From: DASYKS01 sp031404815
Lineage (GTDB): Bacteria > Acidobacteriota > Thermoanaerobaculia > Multivoradales > UBA5704
Assembly: GCA_031404815.1 (NCBI GenBank)
Contig: JANNIH010000005.1
Span: forward strand, 105,205-169,204
Length of the DNA: 64,000 bases
Reading direction: 5' to 3'
The translations under genes were made by a program, and so were the position numbers. Positions 8,882 to 17,787 of the stretch are shown here, piece after piece (the first letter of the stretch is position 1; every line of letters begins with the position of its first letter). The notes below the pieces were generated by a model. The model saw only the letters and a list, made by a program, of their open reading frames with translations, ran no database searches and had not been told where the DNA came from.

Positions 8882-10159
8882 CTATGGCGGCGCCTTGCGC
8901 TCCTCCGGTTCGAGAATCAAGCGCGCGCTCCGGTCCCAGGTGAAGTAGCTCCAGGTCCAGTTGACGAAGACACTCACACGGTTGCGGAAGCCCACCAGGT
9001 ACATCAGGTGAAGGAAGAGCCACATCAGCCAGCCGAGCCGGCCGGTGAAGCGGAGACCGCCGGGGAGTTCGGCGACCGCGGCATTGCGGCCGATCGTGGC
9101 CATCACTCCTGGATTGAAATAGCGGAACGGCCGGGCCGGACCGGCGCCGCCGCCACCGACCTGCCGGGCGATCTGCTGTCCGACATAGCGTCCCCCTTGG
9201 ATCGCCACCTGGGCGATCTGCGGCAGTTGCCTGCCTTCCGGGTCGAGCGAGCCCGCGAGGTCGCCGATCGCGAAGACGTGCTGGTGCCCGGGGAGCGATA
9301 GGTCCGGTTCGACTCCCAGCCGCCCGCCCCGGCCGGGGGCGATCCCGAGCAGCTCGGCGAACGGCATCGCCTTGATGCCGGCGGTCCAGATCAACGACTT
9401 GGTCCGGATTTCGAGGCCGCTCCCCAGACGAACCCCCTCGGCCGATGCCGAGACGATTCGTTCGTTCAGCCGGACCTCCACCCCCCGCGCGCGCAGCACG
9501 GCGAGGGCATGGCGCTGCGATTTCGGGTGAAACGGGGACAAGAGCTCCGGGCAGCGCTCGACCAGGATCACCTTCGCGAGATCGACCGGAAGATGAGGAT
9601 AGTCGCGGCGCAGCACCTGGCCGATCAGCTCGATGAGCGCGCCCGCCATTTCCACGCCGGTCGCGCCGCCGCCCACCAGGACGAAATTCAGAGCCCCACG
9701 TTCGAGCAGGGTCGGGTCGACGTTGGCCGCCTCGAACTGCGCGATCACGTGGTTGCGCAGCGCGAGCGCCTCTTGGAGGGTTTTGAGGAAGATCGCGTGC
9801 TCGGCGACCCCCGGGATGCCGAAGTCGTTGTTGGTGGCGCCGGGCGCCAGGATCAGATAGTCCCAGGAGACCGGTTCGCCGTCGGCAAAGGAGAGCGTCC
9901 GTGCCGCGAGGTCGATCCCCGTCACCTCGCCGAGCCGAAAGTCGAAGTTGCGTTGAGAATGGAAGATTCCGCGCACCGCGTGGGCGATCTCGGACGGTTC
10001 GAGGCCCGCGGTCGCAACCTGATAGAGCAGCGGCTGGAAGGTGTGGAAGTTGTTCTTGTCGATCAGCAGGATGGAGACCGGGGCGTGGCGGAGTCTGCGC
10101 GCCGCGGCGAGACCGCCGAAACCGGCTCCGACAATGGCGACTCTGGGCTTGGATTCCAT
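8882..10159 (-). CDS. ndh: Type II NADH:quinone dehydrogenase (NDH-2)
   Basis: 425 residues from ATG 10159 (MESKPRVAIVGAGFGGLAAA). The first Rossmann motif GAGFGG binds FAD at residues ~10-15. The second, VLVGGGATGVEMAGAL (~160-175), binds NADH. The segment FAIGDLAGS is the C-terminal FAD contact. The last ~50 residues are aromatic and amphipathic (WLMWLFLHLMYLVGF), as expected for peripheral membrane anchoring. It transfers electrons from NADH to quinone without proton pumping. The start is set by homology; the open frame extends to 10423 but that extension overlaps another gene. It follows a 77-residue gene by two bases, so they are co-transcribed. Confidence 0.93.
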   Translation of the reverse strand: MESKPRVAIVGAGFGGLAAARRLRHAPVSILLIDKNNFHTFQPLLYQVATAGLEPSEIAHAVRGIFHSQRNFDFRLGEVTGIDLAARTLSFADGEPVSWDYLILAPGATNNDFGIPGVAEHAIFLKTLQEALALRNHVIAQFEAANVDPTLLERGALNFVLVGGGATGVEMAGALIELIGQVLRRDYPHLPVDLAKVILVERCPELLSPFHPKSQRHALAVLRARGVEVRLNERIVSASAEGVRLGSGLEIRTKSLIWTAGIKAMPFAELLGIAPGRGGRLGVEPDLSLPGHQHVFAIGDLAGSLDPEGRQLPQIAQVAIQGGRYVGQQIARQVGGGGAGPARPFRYFNPGVMATIGRNAAVAELPGGLRFTGRLGWLMWLFLHLMYLVGFRNRVSVFVNWTWSYFTWDRSARLILEPEERKAPP

Positions 10160-10161
10160 CC

Positions 10162-10395
10162 CTACAGCATACCGGTTGGCTCTCCCGGCCCGAGGCGGAT
10201 CCAACGGGAGCAGACCGACATCACCGCCTCGGGCTGCTCGGCACCCACCGCCTCGGCGGTAAACCGGTCGATCTCGGCCGGTTCGATCCCCGCTCCTCGC
10301 AACGCGTAGCGCGTGGCGCTCACCCAGGCGAGCGGGTGGTGCGAACGGAGCGAGACTGACAGGTCGGGATAGCGGGGAGCGTCCAACGGAGGCAT
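10162..10395 (-). CDS. Small conserved-looking hypothetical protein upstream of ndh
   Basis: 77 residues (MPPLDAPRYPDLSVSLRSHH). It contains PLAWVSATRYALRGAGIEPAEIDRF written here in parts: a helix PLAWVSATRYALRGAG, then EPAEIDRFTAEA, then a terminal VCSRWIRL. This resembles small helical proteins seen in Acidobacteria that carry a PLALV-x-A-V-R-x-x-L-R pattern; no function is known. AGAGGG lies just upstream of the ATG, and the TAG is two bases from the ndh start. It is probably the first gene of a two-gene operon. Confidence 0.6.
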   Translation of the reverse strand: MPPLDAPRYPDLSVSLRSHHPLAWVSATRYALRGAGIEPAEIDRFTAEAVGAEQPEAVMSVCSRWIRLGPGEPTGML

Positions 10396-10665
10396 GAAAA
10401 TCCCTCTCTTTTCTACAAGACACCAGAACGGCGAAAACGTTTCACGCTCGGCTCGTTGGCCGGTCGGGGTCTATAAGGTAAGACTCCGCCCGTTGGGAAA
10501 AGTTTCACCGGGAACTTCCCCACTCCGCCAACATCGCGGCGCCCGCGCCAAAATGGCCCTTCCCTTCGGGAAGATCGCAGCTTCCGGGCCACCATTGCTC
10601 TTCTTTCCACCGTGAATGCCGTTTTCGGGCCAAGAGCGCTGTGGGTAGACGACCACCACCGCTGC
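10396..10665. other. Intergenic region between the ndh operon and yefM-yoeB
   Basis: About 270 bases with no credible gene. A short hairpin CTTCCCTTCGGGAAG lies near 10558-10572. The left end must hold the promoter for the minus-strand small gene/ndh pair and the right end that of yefM; no convincing -35/-10 pair could be fixed by eye. Confidence 0.4.
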
Positions 10666-10685
10666 CTGTACAATAATACGTACAG
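10666..10685. promoter_or_regulatory. YefM-type operator palindrome
   Basis: CTGTAC and GTACAG form a perfect inverted repeat separated by eight A/T-rich bases (AATAATAC). It lies 15 bases upstream of the yefM GTG. E. coli YefM binds repeats with a TGTACA core, and this site carries that core in its left arm and CGTACA in its right arm. AATAAT-like sequence inside the site may be the -10 element, so repressor binding would occlude polymerase. Confidence 0.75.
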
Positions 10686-10699
10686 CCAAGGAGTCCACC

Positions 10700-10951
10700 G
10701 TGAATGCCATCTCCTACACCGCCGCCCGTGCCAATCTGGCCAGCACCATGGATCGGGTTTGTAACGACCATGAACCCCTCATCATCACCCGCAGCGGCGA
10801 GCATTCGGTGGTGATGCTCTCCCTCGAGGATTTCCAGGCTCTGGAAGAGACGGCCTACCTCATGCGCAGTCCGGAGAACGCCCGGCGGCTTCTCTCCGCG
10901 ACGGGCCAACTGGCAGCCGGGAAGGGTGTGGAACGGAACATCGCGAAGTGA
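10700..10951 (+). CDS. yefM: YefM/Phd-family antitoxin
   Basis: 83 residues from a GTG with AAGGAG seven bases upstream. The Phd/YefM fold is clear: NAISYTAARANLASTMDRV at the N-terminus, then PLIITRSGEHSVVMLSLEDF, then the helical toxin-binding tail ETAYLMRSPENARRLL. It neutralises YoeB and, with the toxin, represses its own promoter through the palindrome just upstream. The stop TGA 10949-10951 overlaps the toxin's GTG 10948. Confidence 0.95.
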   Translation: MNAISYTAARANLASTMDRVCNDHEPLIITRSGEHSVVMLSLEDFQALEETAYLMRSPENARRLLSATGQLAAGKGVERNIAK

Positions 10952-11202
10952 AGCTGATCTTTGCGGACGAGGCCTGGGAGGACTACCTCTACTGGCAGAC
11001 GCATGACAAGCGAATGGTCCAGCGGATCAACAAGCTGATTCAGGAGATCCGGCGCGAACCGTTCGCAGGCATCGGCAAGCCGGAGCCGCTCAAACATGCC
11101 TTGTCCGGCTTCTGGTCCCGTCGAATCACCGACGAGCACAGAATGGTCTACAAGGTCGAAGGCGACGCCCTTTTGCTTGCACAGCTGCGCTACCACTACT
11201 GA
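10948..11202 (+). CDS. yoeB: YoeB toxin, ribosome-dependent mRNA interferase
   Basis: 84 residues (KLIFADEAWEDYLYWQ), the usual YoeB length. Family hallmarks are present: EAWEDYLYWQ near the N-terminus, RINKLIQEIRREPFAGIGKP in the middle, and the catalytic C-terminus with SRRITDEHRMVYKV and the terminal LRYHY (catalytic His-Tyr). In the ribosome it cleaves mRNA at the second position of the A-site codon. The GTG start overlaps the yefM stop by two bases. The module looks intact. Confidence 0.95.
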   Translation: MKLIFADEAWEDYLYWQTHDKRMVQRINKLIQEIRREPFAGIGKPEPLKHALSGFWSRRITDEHRMVYKVEGDALLLAQLRYHY

Positions 11203-11213
11203 GAAGCGGAGAA

Positions 11214-11234
11214 CGCGGGACCCGCGGTCTTTTT
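11214..11234 (+). terminator. Rho-independent terminator after yoeB
   Basis: CGCGGG and CCCGCG pair around a single A, followed by GTC and five T. It lies 12 bases beyond the yoeB stop. The tight centre means the innermost pairs must open. Confidence 0.5.
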
Positions 11235-11251
11235 CCTACAGGAGTTAAAAA

Positions 11252-11338
11252 TGGTGGAGGCGCTAGGATTCGAACCTAGGTAGGGCGAAGCCCGGCAGAT
11301 TTACAGTCTGCTGCCATTGTCCACTCGGCCACACCTCC
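11252..11338 (-). tRNA. tRNA-Tyr (GTA)
   Basis: Reading the minus strand, the acceptor GGAGGTG (11338-11332) pairs with CGCCTCC, followed by A and an encoded CCA (11254-11252). The anticodon loop CTGTAAA sits between GCAGA and TCTGC, giving anticodon GTA. A long variable arm (CGGGCTTCGCCCTAC) identifies the class II tyrosine tRNA, and the T-arm CTAGGTTCGAATCCTAG is intact. Confidence 0.96.
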
Positions 11339-11376
11339 AAAGAACTGCGTGCTGCTTGCCCTGGTGCTTACGAGGG

Positions 11377-11448
11377 AGCCGGCACCCGGGCTTGAACCGG
11401 GGACCCCCTGTTTACAAGACAGGCGCTCTACCGCTGAGCTATGCCGGC
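11377..11448 (-). tRNA. tRNA-Thr (TGT)
   Basis: On the minus strand, the acceptor GCCGGCA (11448-11442) pairs with TGCCGGC (11384-11378), discriminator T, no encoded CCA. The anticodon stem CCTGT/ACAGG encloses CTTGTAA, anticodon TGT. The T-arm CCGGTTCAAGCCCGG is regular. It lies between rlmB and tRNA-Tyr on the same strand and is probably co-transcribed with them. Confidence 0.96.
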
Positions 11449-11485
11449 GGGCGCCTGGGGTCACCCCCAAGAGCGAACGCGGAGT

Positions 11486-12220
11486 TTACTTCGGGGTAGG
11501 CCTGGTCCGCAAGGCCCGCTGGCGCTGGCGGACGGCGTCGTACAGCACGGCTGCGGTGGCCGTGGCGATATTGAGCGATTCGACCTGGCCGCGCATCGGC
11601 AGGCCGATCAGGCGATCACAGCTCTTGCGGGTCAGATCGCGCAGGCCGTTCTCTTCGCCGCCGAGGCAGATGACCACTTTGCCGGTGAGGTCGATCTCCC
11701 ACGGGGGATCGCCCGCTGCGTCGGTGCCGTAGATCCAGAAACCCTCTTTCTTGAGCTGGGCGATCGCCATCGACGAATTGGTGATCCGCTCGATCGCGAG
11801 CCACTCGCTCGCTCCGGCCGAGGTTTTGACCACTGTGGGCGAGATCGGCGCGGCACCGCGATCGCGGATCATCACCTTGCCCACTCCGGCGCCCTCGCAG
11901 ACGCGCAGCACGGCGCCGAGGTTCCTCGGATCTTGGACATCTTCGAGCAGCACGCGGAAGTCCGGATCGGCGGAGGGCGTCTCGGCTGCGGGGGCCGACG
12001 CCGCGTGAACTTCGGCCACCAGGCCGTTGTGGGCCGGACCGGCGAGCGATGCAAGCTCGCCGTCCGCCACGTCGCGAATCTCGATCCCGTGCTGCCGGCA
12101 GAGGTCGGCCACCTGGTTGCGGCGCGCCCCGGCCCGGCTTCTCGCGACCAAGACGCGCAGAATGTCCTGCGGCCGGTGCCGCAGTGCTTCACGGACCGGA
12201 TGGAAGCCGTAGAGGAACAT
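11486..12220 (-). CDS. rlmB: 23S rRNA Gm2251 2'-O-methyltransferase RlmB (SpoU family)
   Basis: 244 residues. An N-terminal substrate-binding domain starts MFLYGFHPVREALRH (typical GxxPVxEAL). The C-terminal SPOUT knot domain carries motif 1 (EDVQDPRNLGAVLR), motif 2 (VICLGGEENGL) and motif 3 (LPMRGQVESLNIATATA). These motifs define TrmH/SpoU ribose methyltransferases, and the domain order and length match RlmB. A related TrmH-family target cannot be fully excluded. It lies downstream of frr and upstream of two tRNAs in a translation operon. Confidence 0.9.
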   Translation of the reverse strand: MFLYGFHPVREALRHRPQDILRVLVARSRAGARRNQVADLCRQHGIEIRDVADGELASLAGPAHNGLVAEVHAASAPAAETPSADPDFRVLLEDVQDPRNLGAVLRVCEGAGVGKVMIRDRGAAPISPTVVKTSAGASEWLAIERITNSSMAIAQLKKEGFWIYGTDAAGDPPWEIDLTGKVVICLGGEENGLRDLTRKSCDRLIGLPMRGQVESLNIATATAAVLYDAVRQRQRALRTRPTPK

Positions 12221-12249
12221 GGGGAAAGGCAGAGCCGTACGCTCCGGCT

Positions 12250-12804
12250 TCAGACCTCTAGGATCTGCGCTTCCTTCTTGGCCGTCGCGGTACCGACCTC
12301 GGCGATGTAATGGTCGTGGAGCTTCTGGATCTCGTCCAAGCCCCGCCGCTCATCGTCCTGGCTGATCGCGTGGTCCTTCTCCATCTTCTTGAGCTTGTCG
12401 TTGCCCTCGCGCCGCGCTTGGCGGATCGAGTTCTTTGCGTGCTCCGTGATGTCGTGGGCTTTCTTGACGATCTCGCGCCGACGATCCTCGGTGAGCGACG
12501 GGACCGGGATGCGGATTACTTTGCCGTCGTTTGACGGGTTGAGACCGAGATCGGCCTTCATGATCGCCCGTTCGATCGTCGCGATCTGCGACGAATCGTA
12601 GGGCACCGCCAACAGCATCGCCGCGTCCGCCACCTGGAGGTTCGCGAGCTGGTTGAGCGGGGTCGGAGTGCCGTAGTACTCGGCGACCACGCCATCGAGC
12701 AGCTGGAGCGAGGCGCGGCCGGTCCGCAGGTGTTTGAACTCGTGGTGGAGATGATCCACCGCATGCTTCATTTGGAGCTCGACTTCGAGGAACAGATTCT
12801 TCAT
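12250..12804 (-). CDS. frr: Ribosome recycling factor
   Basis: 184 residues from ATG 12804, matching the usual 185. Key segments are MKHAVDHLHHEFKHLRTGRA (helix 1, shown to the conserved RTGRA), YYGTPTPLNQLA, PSNDGKVIRIPVP-LTEDRRRE and the terminal three-helix bundle. It splits post-termination ribosomes with EF-G. An earlier in-frame ATG (12816) exists, but GGAGG lies five bases before ATG 12804. Gene order tsf-pyrH-frr is strongly conserved in bacteria. Confidence 0.97.
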   Translation of the reverse strand: MKNLFLEVELQMKHAVDHLHHEFKHLRTGRASLQLLDGVVAEYYGTPTPLNQLANLQVADAAMLLAVPYDSSQIATIERAIMKADLGLNPSNDGKVIRIPVPSLTEDRRREIVKKAHDITEHAKNSIRQARREGNDKLKKMEKDHAISQDDERRGLDEIQKLHDHYIAEVGTATAKKEAQILEV

Positions 12805-12822
12805 GTCATCCTCCATCGCGTG

Positions 12823-13547
12823 TCAGGCGTCGCGAACGACGGAACCGATCCGCTCACCGCAGATCACCCGCCGAATGTTACCCGCAACGCCGAGATCGAA
12901 GATTGAGATCGGAATGCGATTTTCGCGACAGAGGCTGATCGCCGCCGCGTCCATCACTTGAAGGTTCTTCTCGAGCACTTCTTGGTAGGTGACTTCGCGG
13001 AGCAGACAGGCTTGCGGGTCGACGTTCGGATCGGCGGAATAGAGGCCGTCGACCTTGGTCGCCTTGAGCAGGATCTCGGCGTGGATCTCGGCGGCCCGGA
13101 GCGCCGCGGCGCTGTCGGTCGTGAAGAACGGATTGCCGGTGCCGGCGCCGAAGATCACCGCCCGACCCTTCTCGAGGTGGCGGATCGCCCGCCGCCGGAT
13201 GTAGGGCTCGGCGATCTCGCGGATGTCGATCGCGGTCTGCACCCGGGTCGAGACGCCCCGCTTCTCCAGCGCATCCTGGAGCGCGAGCGCATTGATCACC
13301 GTCGCGAGCATCCCCATGTGATCGCCGGTCACCCGGTCGATCCCCCGGTGGCTGGCCGCGAGCCCGCGGATGATATTGCCGCCGCCGACGACGATCGCCA
13401 TCTGAACGCCGAGGGCATGAACCTCCCCCAGCTGATCGGCGATGTCGGCGACGACGGCTTCATCCAGACCGAACGGCTTGTCGCCCATCAGGGCTTCGCC
13501 GGAAATCTTGAGCAGAATCCGGCGATAGGCCGGTGTCGGGCCCTCGC

Positions 13548-13551
<4 letters not shown>
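12823..13551 (-). CDS. pyrH: UMP kinase
   Basis: 242 residues from GTG 13551 (VSEGPTPAYRRILLKISGEA). The amino-acid-kinase fold motifs are LLKISGEALMG, MAIVVGGGNIIRG, the GTP/allosteric region DRVTGDHMGMLATVINA, and VIFGAGTGNPFFTTDSAA. It phosphorylates UMP to UDP. The GTG start is preferred because it overlaps the tsf stop (GTGA) and matches the family N-terminus; the open frame continues far upstream inside tsf. Confidence 0.96.
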
Positions 13552-14201
<650 letters not shown>

Positions 14202-14341
14202 GGCGGTACTCCTTCTTTCCTGGTTTTGCAGCCCCGAGCCTGCGGGCGGGACGGCGCAGAGCCGAGGCTCCACACCGAGACCTAAAGTCGAAGAGTCAAA
14301 TCGCGATCGCCCGGAAGCTGGAGCGATCGCATCAAACAAGC

Positions 14342-14380
14342 GAAAAGGTCAGCCCGGGAAACCCATCGACTGACCTTTTC
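14342..14380 (-). terminator. Terminator/attenuator between rpsB and tsf
   Basis: GAAAAGGTCAG (14342-14352) and CTGACCTTTTC (14370-14380) are a perfect 11-bp inverted repeat around 17 bases. Read on the minus strand the hairpin ends in CTTTTC just after rpsB. It could end part of the rpsB transcripts or attenuate read-through into tsf. Confidence 0.6.
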
Positions 14381-14436
14381 TGGTGTCGACGCAGCCGGAC
14401 CTCCAAAAAGCCCGACCCGCCCATGATCCGAGACGG

Positions 14437-15216
14437 CTAGACCGCGGACGCACTCTCCATGCCGGAACTATGTCCCGACGGCGGTGGTAGTGGCGGGAGG
14501 GGAGCATCCTTGGCTTGGATTTCCTGATCGCGCTCGAGCTTGCCCGATCCAGCGAGGTAGGAGTCGGCAATGCGCGAAGCGAACAGTCGGATCGCACGGA
14601 TCGCGTCGTCGTTGCCCGGGATGATGTAGTCCACCAGCTCGGGATCGCAGTTGGTGTCGACCACAGCGATGACCGGGATGCGCAGCTTGATCGCCTCGGA
14701 GATCGCGATGTCTTCCTTCTTGGGGTCGATGACAAAGAGCGCGTCTGGGAGCTGATTCATCTCGCGGATACCTTCGAGGTTCTTCGCCATCCGGTCCCGT
14801 TCGCGATCCAGACGGAGTTTTTCCTTCTTCGTCAAGGTACCGCTCGGATCGGAAAGACGCGCTTCGATCTCCTTCAGTTTCTGGATCGAGGTGCGCAAAG
14901 TGACGAAGTTGGTGAGCGTACCGCCCAGCCAACGGCTGGTAACGTAGAACTCGCCGCAGCGAGCGGCCTCTTCGGCCATCGCTTCCTGCGCCTGGCGCTT
15001 CGTGCCGACGAACAGAATGCGCTTCCCCTGGCTCGCGAGATCATGAACGAACTCGGAAGCCTGCTCGAAGAGCTTGAGCGTCTTTTGCAGATCGACGATA
15101 TAGATGCCATTGCGCTTGCCGAAGATGTAGGGCTTCATCTTCGGGTTCCACCGCCGGGTCTGGTGTCCGAAGTGGACGCCAGCTTCCAGCAGCTCCTTCA
15201 TGGTGACTCCGACCAA
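14437..15216 (-). CDS. rpsB: 30S ribosomal protein S2
   Basis: 259 residues. The S2 signatures are MKELLEAGVHFGHQTRRWNP, YIFGKRNGIYIVDLQKT, GGTLTNFVTLRTSI and PVIAVVDTNCDPELVDYIIP. The start is taken as TTG 15216, because AAGGAGG lies at the right distance and most S2 proteins begin three to five residues before T-M-K; ATG 15201 is the alternative. The C-terminal 30 residues are Pro/Ser-rich and variable. It follows rpsI by 14 bases. Confidence 0.97.
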   Translation of the reverse strand: MVGVTMKELLEAGVHFGHQTRRWNPKMKPYIFGKRNGIYIVDLQKTLKLFEQASEFVHDLASQGKRILFVGTKRQAQEAMAEEAARCGEFYVTSRWLGGTLTNFVTLRTSIQKLKEIEARLSDPSGTLTKKEKLRLDRERDRMAKNLEGIREMNQLPDALFVIDPKKEDIAISEAIKLRIPVIAVVDTNCDPELVDYIIPGNDDAIRAIRLFASRIADSYLAGSGKLERDQEIQAKDAPLPPLPPPSGHSSGMESASAV

Positions 15217-15230
15217 GAGACCCTCCTTAC

Positions 15231-15623
15231 CTAGCGCTTGCTGAACTGGAACCGGGCGCGGGCGCCGCGCTGGCCGTACTTTTTGCGTTCTTTCTTGCGC
15301 GAATCACGGGTCAGCAGACCGGCCGACTTGAGACGGTCGCGCAACTCACCGTTCCAGATGAGCAGGGCGCGCGAAATGCCGTGTCGGATCGCTCCGGCCT
15401 GGCCTGCGCTGCCCCCTCCCAGAACCGTGACGGTGATATCGAACTTCTCCGCCGTCTCGGTGAGCAGCAACGGCTGCTTGATGACCATTTTCAACACTTC
15501 GTTGGGAAAGTAGTCGTCAAGGGTCCGTTCGTTGACCTTGACCTCGCCGCTACCCAGGCGCATGAAGACTCTCGCGGTGGAGGTCTTGCGCCGACCGGTG
15601 CCGTAGTAATGAACGTCGCTCAC
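15231..15623 (-). CDS. rpsI: 30S ribosomal protein S9
   Basis: 130 residues. YYGTGRRKTSTARVFMRLG at the N-terminus, GGGSAGQAGAIRHGISRALL in the middle and the basic tail KKYGQRGARARFQFSKR, whose last Arg reaches the P-site tRNA, are all present. It is downstream of rplM, the standard bacterial pairing. Confidence 0.98.
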   Translation of the reverse strand: MSDVHYYGTGRRKTSTARVFMRLGSGEVKVNERTLDDYFPNEVLKMVIKQPLLLTETAEKFDITVTVLGGGSAGQAGAIRHGISRALLIWNGELRDRLKSAGLLTRDSRKKERKKYGQRGARARFQFSKR

Positions 15624-15662
15624 GTATCTCTATCTCCTGTTGGCTCGCCGCTTTGGCTCGAA

Positions 15663-16106
15663 TCAGATCGCCTGGGTGACGTCGAAGGCGGCCGGCTGTT
15701 GAGCCTGATGAGGATGCTCCACACCCGCGTACACCTTGACCTTGAGCTTCAAACGGCGGCCGAGCTTGTTCTTCGGCAGCATGCCCCAGACCGCCCGCTC
15801 GATCATCAACTCGGGGCGGCGCTGGCGCAGCTTCTCGGCGGTCTCGGCCTTGATACCGCCCGGAAATCCGCTGTGGCGATAGTAGACCTTCTGCTGCTCC
15901 TTCTTTCCGGTGAGCACCGCTTTCTCGGCGTTGATCACGACCACGAAGTCCCCGGTATCGAGGTGCGGCACGAAGTTCGGCTTGTGCTTGCCCATGATCA
16001 GACCGGCGACCACGCTCGACAGGCGACCGAGAGGCACGCCGGCCGCGTCGATCACCCACCATCCGCGCTCGATCTCGGACGCCTTGGGGCTGTAGGTCCT
16101 ATTCAT
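15663..16106 (-). CDS. rplM: 50S ribosomal protein L13
   Basis: 147 residues from ATG 16106 (MNRTYSPKASEIERGWWVID), with GGGGAG upstream. Family motifs are the LGRLSS segment, AGLIMGKHKPNFVPHLDTGD, KVYYRHSGFPGG and AVWGMLPKNKLGRRLKLKVK. An in-frame ATG nine codons earlier lacks a ribosome site and is rejected. It is the first gene of the translation block. Confidence 0.97.
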   Translation of the reverse strand: MNRTYSPKASEIERGWWVIDAAGVPLGRLSSVVAGLIMGKHKPNFVPHLDTGDFVVVINAEKAVLTGKKEQQKVYYRHSGFPGGIKAETAEKLRQRRPELMIERAVWGMLPKNKLGRRLKLKVKVYAGVEHPHQAQQPAAFDVTQAI

Positions 16107-16600
16107 CTCGTCTCCCCGCTTGAGCGGTCTCAACGACCCGATTCCCGGGGGAGCCGACTTTCGGCTGCCAAGATTGAAGGGTCGAATTCCAAAGCACTGA
16201 TTTCAAACGACCAGCCCGCAACGACGATTCGAAGATGCGCTCTGGGGTACCCGGCTCGCGGGATTGCCGATGGGCAGCTCGAAGTGTTCCTCGACTTGGC
16301 CCTCGGCAAAAAGAGCCCCGCCTTTGCCAGGCAAAGGACCTCCGATATTAGGGATGGAGGGTGACGCTGTCAAGGGGAGGGGTGCGGAGAAAGTTGGCGC
16401 CCGGGGACACGGAAGTCGATGGCGGCGAGAAGATTGCCCCTGCACTGGCGGTAATACGGCAGAAATTCTCGCAATTGTCAAGATTGCCCCGCCGTTTTAC
16501 GTCCTTTAAGATGGGTTTCCTCCGGCCCCCTACCTGCGCCCCCCGATCCCGGGTCGGCCCGGGTCTTCTACCCACGGAGAACGAGGAGCAAAGGTCCCCC
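16107..16600. other. Divergent promoter region between rplM and recA
   Basis: 494 bases without a credible gene. It holds a perfect AGCCGA-CTT-TCGGCT hairpin (16152-16166) in the rplM leader, a possible autoregulatory leader structure, and a TTGTCA at 16475-16480 that could be a -35 for recA without a good -10 partner. No LexA box of a known type could be recognised. Confidence 0.4.
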
Positions 16601-17657
<1,057 letters not shown>

Positions 17658-17676
17658 GGGAAGGGTTCTGGACGTA

Positions 17677-17759
17677 GGGGCGGACCTGCGTGTCCGCCCT
17701 TGACCGCAGGCCCTAACCCCAGGACCTGCGTGTCCGCCCTTGACCGCAGGTCCTACCCC
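17677..17759. repeat. Two direct 40-bp repeats each containing a hairpin
   Basis: Copies start at 17682 and 17722 (period 40): GGACCTGCGTGTCCGCCC, then TTGACCGCAGG(C/T)CCT. The first copy extends left so that GGGCGGAC (17678-17685) and GTCCGCCC (17692-17699) form a perfect 8-bp stem around CTGCGT. A diverged third piece (GGACACACGTAGG) follows near 17769. It lies between the convergent recA and flotillin genes and could act as a bidirectional transcription stop or be a REP-like mobile palindrome. Confidence 0.75.
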
Positions 17760-17787
17760 ACCCAGGCCGGACACACGTAGGCTACCC

